DNA of 64,000 bases from Nectonema munidae (taxonomy: Eukaryota > Nematomorpha > Nectonematoida > Nectonematidae), in assembly GCA_030549495.1 (NCBI GenBank), contig JAUIRK010001041.1:558001-622000 (forward strand), given 5' to 3'. The notes below the pieces were generated by a model that had not been told where the DNA came from, searched no databases, and saw only the letters and a list, made by a program, of their open reading frames with translations. The position numbers were made by a program, and so were the translations under genes. Below are positions 10,433 through 25,400 of the stretch, in pieces. How positions within the stretch are numbered: the stretch's first letter is position 1; each line of letters opens with the position of its first letter.

Positions 10433-13400
10433 TTACTCTGATTTTAGTTTTCGGGGATTTTGGTTACGGAGATTTTGGTTATGGAGATTTTGGTTACGGA
10501 GATTTTAGTTTTAGGGGATTTTGGTTAAGAAGATTTTAGTTTTCGGGGATTTTGGTTACGGAGATTTTAGTTTTCGGGGATTTTGGTTACGGAGATTTTA
10601 GTTTTGGAGATTTTGGTTACGGAGATTTTAGTTTTAGGGGATTTTGGTTAAGAAGATTTTAGTTTTCGGGGATTTTGGTTACGGAGATTTTAGTTTTCGG
10701 GGATTTTGGTTACGGAGATTTTAGTTTTAGGGGATTTTGGTTAAGAAGATTTTAGTTTTCGGGGATTTTGGTTACAGAGATTTTGGTTACGGAGATTTTG
10801 GTTACGGAGATTTTAGTTTTAGGGGATTTTGGTTAAGAAGATTTTAGTTTTCGGGGATTTTGGTTACGGAGATTTTAGTTTTCGGGGATTTTGGTTACGG
10901 AGATTTTAGTTTTCGGGGATTTTGGTTACGGAGATTTTAGTTTTCGGGGATTTTGGTTACAGAAGATTTTAGTTTTCGGGGATTTTGGTTACGGAGATTT
11001 TAGTTTTCGGGGATTTTGGTTACGGAGATTTTAGTTTTCGGGGATTTTGGTTACGGAGATTTTAGTTTTCGGGGATTTTGGTTACGGAGATTTTAGTTTT
11101 CGGGGATTTTGGTTACGGAGATTTTAGTTTTCGGGGATTTTGGTTACGGAGATTTTAGTTTTCGGGGATTTTGGTTACGGAGATTTTAGTTTTACGGGGA
11201 TTTTGGTTACGGAGATTTTAGTTTTCGGGGATTTTGGTTACGGAGATTTTAGTTTTCGGGGATTTTGGTTACGGAGATTTTAGTTTTCGGGGATTTTGGT
11301 TACGGAGATTTTAGTTTTAGGGGATTTTGGTTAAGAAGATTTTAGTTTTCGGGGATTTTGGTTACAGAGATTTTGGTTACGGAGATTTTGGTTACGGAGA
11401 TTTTAGTTTTAGGGGATTTTGGTTAAGAAGATTTTAGTTTTCGGGGATTTTGGTTACGGAGATTTTAGTTTTAGGGGATTTTGGTTACGGAGATTTTAGT
11501 TTTCGGGGATTTTGGTTACGGAGATTTTAGTTTTCGGGGATTTTGGTTACGGAGATTTTAGTTTTAGGGGATTTTGGTTAAGAAGATTTTAGTTTTCGGG
11601 AATTTTGGTTACAGAGATTTTGGTTACGGAGATTTTGGTTACGGAGATTTTAGTTTTAGGGGATTTTGGTTAAGAAGATTTTAGTTTTCGGGGATTTTGG
11701 TTACGGAGATTTTAGTTTTCGGGGATTTTGGTTACGGAGATTTTAGTTTTAGGGGATTTTGGTTACGGAGATTTTAGTTTTCGGGGATTTTGGTTACGGA
11801 GATTTTAGTTTTCGGGGATTTTGGTTACGGAGATTTTAGTTTTCGGGGATTTTGGTTAAGAAGATTTTAGTTTTCGGGGATTTTGGTTACGGAGATTTTA
11901 GTTTTCGGGGATTTTGGTTACGGAGATTTTAGTTTTCGGGGATTTTGGTTACGGAGATTTTAGTTTTCGGGGATTTTGGTTACGGAGATTTTAGTTTTCG
12001 GGGATTTTGGTTACGGAGATTTTAGTTTTCGGGATTTGGTTACGGGGTTAGTTTTAGGGGATTTTGGTTAAGAAGATTTTAGTTTTCGGGGATTTTGGTT
12101 ACAGAGATTTTGGTTACGGAGATTTTGGTTACGGAGATTTTGGTTACGGAGATTTTAGTTTTAGGGGATTTTGGTTAAGGAGATTTTAGTTTTCGGGGAT
12201 TTTGGTTACGGAGATTTTAGTTTTCGGGGATTTTGGTTACGGAGATTTTAGTTTTCGGGGATTTTGGTTACGGAGATTTTAGTTTTCGGGGATTTTGGTT
12301 ACGGAGATTTTAGTTTTAGGGGATTTTGGTTAAGAAGATTTTAGTTTTCGGGAATTTTGGTTACAGAGATTTTGGTTACGGAGATTTTGGTTACGGAGAT
12401 TTTAGTTTTAGGGGATTTTGGTTAAGAAGATTTTAGTTTTCGGGGATTTTGGTTACGGAGATTTTAGTTTTCGGGGATTTTGGTTACGGAGATTTTAGTT
12501 TTAGGGGATTTTGGTTAAGAAGATTTTAGTTTTCGGGAATTTTGGTTACAGAGATTTTGGTTACGGAGATTTTGGTTACGGAGATTTTAGTTTTAGGGGA
12601 TTTTGGTTAAGAAGATTTTAGTTTTCGGGGATTTTGGTTACGGAGATTTTAGTTTTCGGGGATTTTGGTTACGGAGATTTTAGTTTTCGGGGATTTTGGT
12701 TACGGAGATTTTGGTTATGGAGATTTTGGTTACGGAGATTTTTTGGTTTGGTTACGGAGATTTTGGTTACGGAGATTTTAGTTTTCGGGGATTTTGGTTA
12801 CGGAGATTTTAGTTTTCGGGGATTTTGGTTACGGAGATTTTAGTTTTAGGGGATTTTGGTTACGGAGATTTTAGTTTTAGGGGATTTTGGTTAAGAAGAT
12901 TTTAGTTTTCGGGAATTTTGGTTACAGAGATTTTGGTTACGGAGATTTTGGTTACGGAGATTTTAGTTTTAGGGGATTTTGGTTAAGAAGATTTTAGTTT
13001 TCGGGGATTTTGGTTACGGAGATTTTAGTTTTCGGGGATTTTGGTTACGGAGATTTTAGTTTTCGGGGATTTTGGTTACGGAGATTTTAGTTTTCGGGGA
13101 TTTTGGTTACGGAGATTTTAGTTTTAGGGGATTTTGGTTACGGAGATTTTAGTTTTAGGGGATTTTGGTTAAGGAGATTTTAGTTTTCGGGGATTTTGGT
13201 TACGGAGATTTTAGTTTTCGGGGATTTTGGTTACGGAGATTTTAGTTTTAGGGGATTTTGGTTACGGAGATTTTAGTTTTAGGGGATTTTGGTTAAGAAG
13301 ATTTTAGTTTTCGGGGATTTTGGTTACGGAGATTTTAGTTTTCGGGGATTTTGGTTACGGAGATTTTAGTTTTCGGGGATTTTGGTTACGGAGATTTTAG

Positions 13401-16400
13401 TTTTCGGGGATTTTGGTTACGGAGATTTTAGTTTTCGGGGATTTTGGTTACGGAGATTTTAGTTTTCGGGGATTTTGGTTACGGAGATTTTAGTTTTCGG
13501 GGATTTTGGTTACGGAGATTTTAGTTTTAGGGGATTTTGGTTAAGGAGATTTTAGTTTTCGGGGATTTTGGTTACAGAGATTTTGGTTACGGAGATTTTG
13601 GTTACGGAGATTTTAGTTTTAGGGGATTTTGGTTAAGAAGATTTTAGTTTTCGGGGATTTTGGTTACGGAGATTTTAGTTTTCGGGGATTTTGGTTACGG
13701 AGATTTTAGTTTTAGGGGATTTTGGTTAAGAAGATTTTAGTTTTCGGGAATTTTGGTTACAGAGATTTTGGTTACGGAGATTTTGGTTACGGAGATTTTA
13801 GTTTTAGGGGATTTTGGTTACGGAGATTTTAGTTTTCGGGGATTTTGGTTACGGAGATTTTAGTTTTAGGGGATTTTGGTTACGGAGATTTTAGTTTTAG
13901 GGGATTTTGGTTACGGAGATTTTAGTTTTCGGGGATTTTGGTTACGGAGATTTTAGTTTTCGGGGATTTTGGTTACGGAGATTTTAGTTTTACGGAGATT
14001 TTGGTTACGGAGATTTTAGTTTTAGGGGATTTTGGTTAAGAAGATTTTAGTTTTCGGGGATTTTGGTTACAGAGATTTTGGTTTCGGAGATTTTGGTTAC
14101 GGAGATTTTAGTTTTAGGGGATTTTGGTTAAGGAGATTTTAGTTTTCGGGGATTTTGGTTACGGAGATTTTAGTTTTCGGGGATTTTGGTTACGGAGATT
14201 TTAGTTTTCGGGGATTTTGGTTAAGAAGATTTTAGTTTTCGGGGATTTGGCTACGGAGATTTTAGTTTTCGGGGATTTTGGTTAAGAAGATTTTAGTTTT
14301 CGGGAATTTTGGTTACAGAGATTTTGGTTACGGAGATTTTGGTTACGGAGATTTTAGTTTTAGGGGATTTTGGTTAAGAAGATTTTAGTTTTCGGGGATT
14401 TTGGTTACGGAGATTTTAGTTTTCGGGGATTTTGGTTACGGAGATTTTAGTTTTAGGGGATTTTGGTTAAGAAGATTTTAGTTTTCGGGAATTTTGGTTA
14501 CAGAGATTTTGGTTTCGGAGATTTTGGTTACGGAGATTTTAGTTTTAGGGGATTTTGGTTAAGAAGATTTTAGTTTTCGGGGATTTTGGTTACGGAGATT
14601 TTAGTTTTCGGGGATTTTGGTTACGGAGATTTTAGTTTTGGGTTTGGTAGGAGATTTTAGTTTTGGGGATTTTGGTTACGGAGATTTTAGTTTTCGGGGA
14701 TTTTGGTTACGGAGATTTTAGTTTTCGGGGATTTTGGTTACGGAGATTTTAGTTTTCGGGGATTTTGGTTACGGAGATTTTAGTTTTCGGGGATTTTGGT
14801 TACGGAGATTTTAGTTTTAGGGGATTTTGGTTAAGAAGATTTTAGTTTTCGGGGATTTTGGTTACAGAGATTTTTGGGTGGTTGGGATTTTTTACGGAGA
14901 TTTTAGTTTTAGGGGATTTTGGTTAAGAAGATTTTAGTTTTCGGGGATTTTGGTTACGGAGATTTTAGTTTTCGGGGATTTTGGTTACGGAGATTTTAGT
15001 TTTCGGGGATTTTGGTTACGGAGATTTTAGTTTTCGGGGATTTTGGTTACGGAGATTTTAGTTTTCGGGGATTTTGGTTACGGAGATTTTAGTTTTCGGG
15101 GATTTTGGTTACGGAGATTTTAGTTTTCGGGGATTTTGGTTACGGAGATTTTAGTTTTCGGGGATTTTGGTTACGGAGATTTTAGTTTTAGGGGATTTTG
15201 GTTACGGAGATTTTAGTTTTCGGGGATTTTGGTTACGGAGATTTTAGTTTTAGGGGATTTTGGTTAAGAAGATTTTAGTTTTCGGGGATTTTGGTTACAG
15301 AGATTTTGGTTTAGGAGATTTTGGTTACGGAGATTTTAGTTTTAGGGGATTTTGGTTAAGGAGATTTTAGTTTTCGGGGATTTTGGTTACGGAGATTTTA
15401 GTTTTAGGGGATTTTGGTTACGGAGATTTTAGTTTTCGGGGATTTTGGTTACGGAGATTTTAGTTTTAGGGGATTTTGGTTAAGAAGATTTTAGTTTTCG
15501 GGGATTTTGGTTACAGAGATTTTAGTTTTCGGGGATTTTGGTTACGGAGATTTTAGTTTTAGGGGATTTTGGTTAAGAAGATTTTAGTTTTCGGGGATTT
15601 TGGTTACGGAGATTTTAGTTTTCGGGGATTTTGGTTACGGAGATTTTAGTTTTAGGGGATTTTGGTTAAGAAGATTTTAGTTTTCGGGAATTTTGGTTAC
15701 AGAGATTTTGGTTACGGAGATTTTGGTTACGGAGATTTTAGTTTTAGGGGATTTTGGTTAAGAAGATTTTAGTTTTCGGGGATTTTGGTTACGGAGATTT
15801 TAGTTTTCGGGGATTTTGGTTACGGAGATTTTAGTTTTAGGGGATTTTGGTTACGGAGATTTTAGTTTTAGGGGATTTTGGTTAAGAAGATTTTAGTTTT
15901 CGGGAATTTTGGTTACAGAGATTTTGGTTACGGAGATTTTGGTTACGGAGATTTTAGTTACGGAGATTTTGGTTAAGGAGATTTTAGTTTTCGGGGATTT
16001 TGGTTAAGAAGATTTTAGTTTTCGGGGATTTTGGTTACGGAGATTTTAGTTTTCGGGGATTTTGGTTACGGAGATTTTAGTTTTAGGGGATTTTGGTTAA
16101 GGAGATTTTAGTTTTCGGGGATTTTGGTTACGGAGATTTTAGTTTTCGGGGATTTTGGTTACGGAGATTTTAGTTTTAGGGGATTTTGGTTAAGAAGATT
16201 TTAGTTTTCGGGGATTTTGGTTACGGAGATTTTAGTTTTCGGGGATTTTGGTTACGGAGATTTTAGTTTTCGGGGATTTTGGTTACGGAGATTTTAGTTT
16301 TCGGGGATTTTGGTTACGGAGATTTTAGTTTTAGGGGATTTTGGTTAAGAAGATTTTAGTTTTCGGGAATTTTGGTTAAAGAGATTTTGGTTACGGAGAT

Positions 16401-19400
16401 TTTGGTTACGGAGATTTTAGTTTTAGGGGATTTTGGTTAAGAAGATTTTAGTTTTCGGGGATTTTGGTTACGGAGATTTTAGTTTTCGGGGATTTTGGTT
16501 ACGGAGATTTTAGTTTTCGGGGATTTTGGTTACGGAGATTTTAGTTTTTGGGGATTTTGGTTACGGAGATTTTAGTTTTAGGGGATTTTGGTTAAGAAGA
16601 TTTTAGTTTTCGGGGATTTTGGTTACAGAGATTTTGGTTACGGAGATTTTGGTTACGGAGATTTTAGTTTTAGGGGATTTTGGTTAAGAAGATTTTAGTT
16701 TTCGGGGATTTTGGTTACGGAGATTTTAGTTTTCGGGGATTTTGGTTACGGAGATTTTAGTTTTCGGGGATTTTGGTTACGGAGATTTTAGTTTTCGGGG
16801 ATTTTGGTTACGGAGATTTTAGTTTTAGGGGATTTTGGTTAAGGAGATTTTAGTTTTCGGGGATTTTGGTTAAGGAGATTTTAGTTTTCGGGGATTTTGG
16901 TTACGGAGATTTTGTTTTCGGGGATTTTGGTTACGGAGATTTTAGTTTTCGGGGATTTTGGTTAAGCAGATTTTAGTTTTCGGGGATTTTGGTTACGGAG
17001 ATTTTAGTTTTCGGGGATTTTGGTTACGGAGATTTTAGTTTTCGGGGATTTTGGTTACGGAGATTTTAGTTTTCGGGGATTTTGGTTACGGAGATTTTAG
17101 TTTTCGGGTATTTTGGTTACAGAGATTTTAGATTTTGGGTACGGAGATTTTAGTTTTCGGGGATTTTGGTTAAGGAGATTTTAGTTTTCGGGGATTTTGG
17201 TTACGGAGATTTTAGTTTTCGGGGATTTTGGTTACGGAGATTTTAGTTTTCGGGGATTTTGGTTACGGAGATTTTGGTTATGGAGATTTTGGTTACGGAG
17301 ATTTTAGTTTTCGGGAATTTTGGTTACGGAGATTTTAGTTTTCGGGGATTTTGGTTACGGAGATTTTAGTTTTCGGGGATTTTGGTTACGGAGATTTTAG
17401 TTTTCGGGGATTTTGGTTACGGAGATTTTAGTTTTCGGGGATTTTGGTTACGGAGATTTTAGTTTTCGGGGATTTTGGTTACGGAGATTTTAGTTTTAGG
17501 GGATTTTGGTTACGGAGATTTTAGTTTTAGGGGATTTTGGTTACAGAGATTTTAGTTTTCGGGGATTTTGGTTACGGAGATTTTAGTTTTAGGGGATTTT
17601 GGTTAAGAAGATTTTAGTTTTCGGGGATTTTGGTTACGGAGATTTTAGTTTTCGGGGATTTTGGTTACGGAGATTTTAGTTTTAGGGGATTTTGGTTACG
17701 GAGATTTTAGTTTTCGGATTTTGATTTTTTTTGGATTTTGTTACGGAGATTTTAGTTTTCGGGGATTTTGGTTACGGAGATTTTAGTTTTAGGGGATTTT
17801 GGTTAAGAAGATTTTAGTTTTCGGGGATTTTGGTTACGGAGATTTTAGTTTTCGGGGATTTTGGTTACGGAGATTTTAGTTTTCGGGGATTTTGGTTAAG
17901 GAGATTTTAGTTTTCGGGGATTTTGGTTACGGAGATTTTAGTTTTCGGGGATTTTGGTTACGGAGATTTTAGTTTTCGGGGATTTTGGTTACGGAGATTT
18001 TAGTTTTCGGGGATTTTGGTTACGGAGATTTTAGTTTTAGGGGATTTTGGTTAAGAAGATTTTAGTTTTCGGGGATTTTTTAGATTTTCGGGGATTTTGG
18101 TTACGGAGATTTTAGTTTTAGGGGATTTTGGTTAAGAAGATTTTAGTTTTCGGGGATTTTGGTTACGGAGATTTTAGTTTTCGGGGATTTTGGTTACGGA
18201 GATTTTAGTTTTCGGGGATTTTGGTTACGGAGATTTTAGTTTTCGGGGATTTTGGTTACGGAGATTTTAGTTTTAGGGGATTTTGGTTACGGAGATTTTA
18301 GTTTTCGGGGATTTTGGTTAAGAAGATTTTAGTTTTCGGGGATTTTGGTTACGGAGATTTTAGTTTTCGGGGATTTTGGTTACGGAGATTTTAGTTTTAG
18401 GGGATTTTGGTTAAGAAGATTTTAGTTTTCGGGGATTTTGGTTACGGAGATTTTAGTTTTCGGGGATTTTGGTTACGGAGATTTTAGTTTTCGGGGATTT
18501 TGGTTACGGAGATTTTAGTTTTCGGGGATTTTGGTTACGGAGATTTTAGTTTTCGGGGATTTTGGTTACGGAGATTTTAGTTTTCGGGGATTTTGGTTAC
18601 GGAGATTTTAGTTTTAGGGGATTTTGGTTAAGAAGATTTTAGTTTTCGGGGATTTTGGTTACGGAGATTTTAGTTTTCGGGGATTTTGGTTACGGAGATT
18701 TTAGTTTTCGGGGATTTTGGTTACGGAGATTTTAGTTTTCGGGGATTTTGGTTACGGAGATTTTAGTTTTCGGGGATTTTGGTTACGGAGATTTTAGTTT
18801 TCGGGGATTTTGGTTACGGAGATTTTAGTTTTCGGGGATTTTGGTTACGGAGATTTTAGTTTTAGGGGATTTTGGTTAAGAAGATTTTAGTTTTCGGGAA
18901 TTTTGGTTACAGAGATTTTGGTTACGGAGATTTTGGTTACGGAGATTTTAGTTTTAGGGGATTTTGGTTAAGAAGATTTTAGTTTTCGGGGATTTTGGTT
19001 ACGGAGATTTTAGTTTTCGGGGATTTTGGTTACGGAGATTTTAGTTTTCGGGGATTTTGGTTACGGAGTTAGTTGGGGTTTTGGGGATTTTGGTTACGGA
19101 GATTTTAGTTTTAGGGGATTTTGGTTAAGAAGATTTTAGTTTTCGGGGATTTTGGTTACAGAGATTTTGGTTACGGAGATTTTGGTTACGGAGATTTTAG
19201 TTTTAGGGGATTTTGGTTAAGAAGATTTTAGTTTTCGGGGATTTTGGTTACGGAGATTTAGTTTTCGGGGATTTTGGTTACGGAGATTTTAGTTTTCGGG
19301 GATTTTGGTTACGGAGATTTTAGTTTTCGGGGATTTTGGTTACGGAGATTTTAGTTTTAGGGGATTTTGGTTAAGAAGATTTTAGTTTTCGGGGATTTTG

Positions 19401-22400
19401 GTTACAGAGATTTTGGTTACGGAGATTTTGGTTACGGAGATTTTAGTTTATTTTTTCGGGGATTTTGGTTAAGAAGATTTTAGTTTTCGGGGATTTTGGT
19501 TACGGAGATTTTAGTTTTCGGGGATTTTGGTTACGGAGATTTTAGTTTTCGGGGATTTTGGTTACGAAGATTTTAGTTTTCGGGGATTTTGGTTACGGAG
19601 ATTTTAGTTTTCGGGGATTTTGGTTACGGAGATTTTAGTTTTCGGGGATTTTGGGGGATTTTGGTTAAGGAGATTTTAGTTTTCGGGGATTTTGGTTACG
19701 GAGATTTTAGTTTTCGGGGATTTTGGTTACGGAGATTTTAGTTTGGGATTTTGGTTACGGAGATTTTAGTTTTCGGGGATTTTGGTTACGGAGATTTTGT
19801 TTTCGGGGATTTTGGGTTTTTTGTTACGAAGATTTTAGTTTTCGGGGATTTTGGTTACGGAGATTTTAGTTTTCGGGGATTTTGGTTACGGAGATTTTAG
19901 TTTTCGGGGATTTTGGTTACGGAGATTTTAGTTTTAGGGGATTTTGGTTAAGAAGATTTTAGTTTTCGGGGATTTTGGTTACGGAGATTTTAGTTTTCGG
20001 GGATTTTGGTTACGGAGATTTTAGTTTTAGGGGATTTTGGTTAAGAAGATTTTAGTTTTCGGGGATTTTGGTTACGGAGATTTTAGTTTTCGGGGATTTT
20101 GGTTACGGAGATTTTAGTTTTCGGGGATTTTGGTTACGGAGATTTTAGTTTTAGGGGATTTTGGTTAAGAAGATTTTAGTTTTCGGGGATTTTGGTTACA
20201 GAGATTTTGGTTACGGAGATTTTGGTTACGGAGATTTTGGTTACGGAGATTTTAGTTTTAGGGGATTTTGGTTAAGAAGATTTTAGTTTTCGGGGATTTT
20301 GGTTACGGAGATTTTAGTTTTCGGGGATTTTGGTTACGGAGATTTTAGTTTTCGGGGATTTTGGTTACGGAGATTTTAGTTTTAGGGGATTTTGGTTAAG
20401 AAGATTTTAGTTTTCGGGGATTTTGGTTACGGAGATTTTAGTTTTCGGGGATTTTGGTTACGGAGATTTTAGTTTTCGGGGATTTTGGTTACGGAGATTT
20501 TAGTTTTCGGGGATTTTGGTTACGGAGATTTTAGTTTTCGGGGATTTTGGTTACGGAGATTTTAGTTTTCGGGGATTTTGGTTACGGAGATTTTAGTTTT
20601 AGGGGATTTTGGTTACGGAGATTTTAGTTTTAGGGGATTTTGGTTAAGGAGATTTTAGTTTTCGGGGATTTTGGTTACGGAGATTTTAGTTTTCGGGGAT
20701 TTTGGTTACGGAGATTTTAGTTTTCGGGGATTTTGGTTACGGAGATTTTAGTTTTCGGGGATTTTGGTTACGGAGATTTTAGTTTTAGGGGATTTTGGTT
20801 AAGAAGATTTTAGTTTTCGGGGATTTTGGTTACAGAGATTTTGGTTACGGAGATTTTGGTTACGGAGATTTTAGTTTTAGGGGATTTTGGTTAAGAAGAT
20901 TTTAGTTTTCGGGGATTTTGGTTACGGAGATTTTAGTTTTCGGGGATTTTGGTTACGGAGATTTTAGTTTTCGGGGATTTTGGTTACGGAGATTTTAGTT
21001 TTCGGGGATTTTGGTTACGGAGATTTTGTTTTCGGTTTTTTGGAGTTTTGAGTTTTAGGGGATTTTGGTTAAGGAGATTTTAGTTTTCGGGGATTTTGGT
21101 TACGGAGATTTTAGTTTTCGGGGATTTTGGTTACGGAGATTTTAGTTTTAGGGGATTTTGGTTAAGAAGATTTTAGTTTTCGGGAATTTTGGTTACAGAG
21201 ATTTTGGTTACGGAGATTTTGGTTACGGAGATTTTAGTTTTAGGGGATTTTGGTTAAGAAGATTTTAGTTTTCGGGGATTTTGGTTACGGAGATTTTAGT
21301 TTTCGGGGATTTTGGTTACGGAGATTTTAGTTTTAGGGGATTTTGGTTACGGAGATTTTAGTTTTCGGGTTTTGTTGGGAAGATTTTAGTTTTCGGGATT
21401 TTGGTTACAGAGATTTTGGTTACGGAGATTTTGGTTACGGAGATTTTAGTTTTAGGGGATTTTGGTTAAGAAGATTTTAGTTTTCGGGGATTTTGGTTAC
21501 GGAGATTTTAGTTTTCGGGGATTTTGGTTACGGAGATTTTAGTTTTCGGGGATTTTGGTTACGGAGATTTTAGTTTTAGGGGATTTTGGTTAAGAAGATT
21601 TTAGTTTTCGGGAATTTTGGTTACAGAGATTTTGGTTACGGAGATTTTGGTTACGGAGATTTTAGTTTTAGGGGATTTTGGTTAAGAAGATTTTAGTTTT
21701 CGGGGATTTTGGTTACGGAGATTTTAGTTTTCGGGGATTTTGGTTACGGAGATTTTAGTTTTAGGGGATTTTGGTTAAGAAGATTTTAGTTTTCGGGAAT
21801 TTTGGTTACAGAGATTTTGGTTACGGAGATTTTGGTTACGGAGTTTTTAGGGGATTTTGGTTAAGAAGATTTTAGTTTTCGGGGATTTTGGTTACGGAGA
21901 TTTTAGTTTTCGGGGATTTTGGTTACGGAGATTTTAGTTTTCGGGGATTTTGGTTACGGAGATTTTAGTTTTAGGGGATTTTGGTTAAGAAGATTTTAGT
22001 TTTCGGGGATTTTGGTTACAGAGATTTTGGTTACGGAGATTTTGGTTACGGAGATTTTAGTTTTAGGGGATTTTGGTTAAGAAGATTTTAGTTTTCGGGG
22101 ATTTTGGTTACGGAGATTTTAGTTTTCGGGGATTTTGGTTACGGAGATTTTAGTTTTAGGGGATTTTGGTTACGGAGATTTTAGTTTTCGGGGATTTTGG
22201 TTACGGAGATTTTAGTTTTCGGGGATTTTGGTTACGGAGATTTTAGTTTTAGGGGATTTTGGTTAAGAAGATTTTAGTTTTCGGGAATTTTGGTTACAGA
22301 GATTTTGGTTACGGAGATTTTGGTTACGGAGATTTTAGTTTTAGGGGATTTTGGTTAAGAAGATTTTAGTTTTCGGGGATTTTGGTTACGGAGATTTTAG

Positions 22401-25400
22401 TTTTCGGGGATTTTGGTTACGGAGATTTTAGTTTTCGGGGATTTTGGTTACGGAGATTTTAGTTTTCGGGGATTTTGGTTACGGAGATTTTGTTTCGGGG
22501 ATTTTGGTTACGGAGATTTTAGTTTTCGGGGATTTTGGTTAAGAAGATTTTAGTTTTCGGGAATTTTGGTTACAGAGATTTTGTTTTCGGAGATTTTGGT
22601 TACGGAGATTTTAGTTTTAGGGGATTTTGGTTAAGAAGATTTTAGTTTTCGGGGATTTTGGTTACGGAGATTTTAGTTTTCGGGGATTTTGGTTACGGAG
22701 ATTTTAGTTTTAGGGGATTTTGGTTACGGAGATTTTAGTTTTAGGGGATTTTGGTTAAGAAGATTTTAGTTTTCGGGAATTTTGGTTACAGAGATTTTGG
22801 TTACGGAGATTTTGGTTACGGAGATTTTAGTTTTAGGGGATTTTGGTTAAGAAGATTTTAGTTTTCGGGGATTTTGGTTACGGAGATTTTAGTTTTCGGG
22901 GATTTTGGTTACGGAGATTTTAGTTTTAGGGGATTTTGGTTAAGAAGATTTTAGTTTTCGGGAATTTTGGTTACAGAGATTTTGGTTACGGAGATTTTGG
23001 TTACGGAGATTTTAGTTTTAGGGGATTTTGGTTAAGAAGATTTTAGTTTTCGGGGATTTTGGTTACGGAGATTTTAGTTTTCGGGGATTTTGGTTACGGA
23101 GATTTTAGTTTTCGGGGATTTTGGTTAAGAAGATTTTAGTTTTCGGGGATTTTGGTTACGGAGATTTTGGTTATGGAGATTTTGGTTACGGAGATTTTAG
23201 TTTTCGGGGATTTTGGTTAAGAAGATTTTAGTTTTCGGGGATTTTGGTTACGGAGATTTTAGTTTTCGGGGATTTTGGTTACGGAGATTTTAGTTTTCGG
23301 GGATTTTGGTTACGGAGATTTTAGTTTTAGGGGATTTTGGTTAAGAAGATTTTAGTTTTCGGGGATTTTGGTTACAGAGATTTTGGTTACGGAGATTTTG
23401 GTTACGGAGATTTTAGTTTTAGGGGATTTTGGTTAAGAAGATTTTAGTTTTCGGGGATTTTGGTTACGGAGATTTTAGTTTTCGGGGATTTTGGTTACGG
23501 AGATTTTAGTTTTAGGGGATTTTGGTTAAGAAGATTTTAGTTTTCGGGAATTTTGGTTACAGAGATTTTGGTTACGGAGATTTTGGTTACGGAGATTTTA
23601 GTTTTCGGGGATTTTGGTTAAGAAGATTTTAGTTTTCGGGGATTTTGGTTACGGAGATTTTAGTTTTCGGGGATTTTGGTTACGGAGATTTTAGTTTTCG
23701 GGGATTTTGGTTACGGAGATTTTAGTTTTAGGGGATTTTGGTTACGGAGATTTTAGTTTTCGGGGATTTTGGTTACAGAGATTTTGGTTACGGAGATTTT
23801 GGTTACGGAGATTTTAGTTTTAGGGGATTTTGGTTAAGAAGATTTTAGTTTTCGGGGATTTTGGTTACGGAGATTTTAGTTTTCGGGGATTTTGGTTACG
23901 GAGATTTTAGTTTTAGGGGATTTTGGTTAAGAAGATTTTAGTTTTCGGGGATTTTGGTTACAGAGATTTTGGTTACGGAGATTTTGGTTACGGAGATTTT
24001 AGTTTTAGGGGATTTTGGTTAAGAAGATTTTAGTTTTCGGGGATTTTGGTTACAGAGATTTTGGTTACGGAGATTTTGGTTACGGAGATTTTAGTTTTAG
24101 GGGATTTTGGTTAAGAAGATTTTAGTTTTCGGGGATTTTGGTTACGGAGATTTTAGTTTTCGGGGATTTTGGTTACGGAGATTTTAGTTTTAGGGGATTT
24201 TGGTTAAGAAGATTTTAGTTTTCGGGGATTTTGGTTACGGAGATTTTGTTTCGGAGATTTTGGTTACGGAGATTTTAGTTTTCGGGGATTTTGGTTACGG
24301 AGATTTTAGTTTTCGGGGATTTTGGTTACGGGTGTTTATTTTGTTAAGAAGATTTTAGTTTTCGGGGATTTTGGTTACAGAGATTTTGTTTCGGAGATTT
24401 TGGTTACGGAGATTTTAGTTTTTGGGGATTTTGGTTAAGAAGATTTTAGTTTTCGGGGATTTTGGTTACGGAGATTTTAGTTTTCGGGGATTTTGGTTAC
24501 GGAGATTTTAGTTTTAGGGGATTTTGGTTAAGAAGATTTTAGTTTTCGGGGATTTTGGTTACGGAGATTTTAGTTTTCGGGGATTTTGGTTACGGAGATT
24601 TTAGTTTTCGGGGATTTTGGTTAAGAAGATTTTAGTTTTCGGGGATTTTGGTTACGGAGATTTTAGTTTTCGGGGATTTTGGTTACGGAGATTTTAGTTT
24701 TAGGGGATTTTGGTTAAGAAGATTTTAGTTTTCGGGGATTTTGGTTACAGAGATTTTGGTTACGGAGATTTTGGTTACGGAGATTTTAGTTTTAGGGGAT
24801 TTTGGTTAAGAAGATTTTAGTTTTCGGGGATTTTGGTTACAGAGATTTTGGTTACGGAGATTTTGGTTACGGAGATTTTAGTTTTAGGGGATTTTGGTTA
24901 AGAAGATTTTAGTTTTCGGGGATTTTGGTTACGGAGATTTTAGTTTTCGGGGATTTTGGTTACGGAGATTTTAGTTTTAGGGGATTTTGGTTAAGAAGAT
25001 TTTAGTTTTCGGGAATTTTGGTTACAGAGATTTTGGTTACGGAGATTTTGGTTACGGAGATTTTAGTTTTAGGGGATTTTGGTTAAGAAGATTTTAGTTT
25101 TCGGGGATTTTGGTTACGGAGATTTTAGTTTTCGGGGATTTTGGTTACGGAGATTTTAGTTTTAGGGGATTTTGGTTAAGAAGATTTTAGTTTTCGGGGA
25201 TTTTGGTTACGGAGATTTTAGTTTTCGGGGATTTTGGTTACGGAGATTTTAGTTTTAGGGGATTTTGGTTACGGAGATTTTAGTTTTCGGGGATTTTGGT
25301 TACAGAGATTTTGGTTACGGAGATTTTGGTTACGGAGATTTTAGTTTTAGGGGATTTTGGTTAAGAAGATTTTAGTTTTCGGGGATTTTGGTTACAGAGA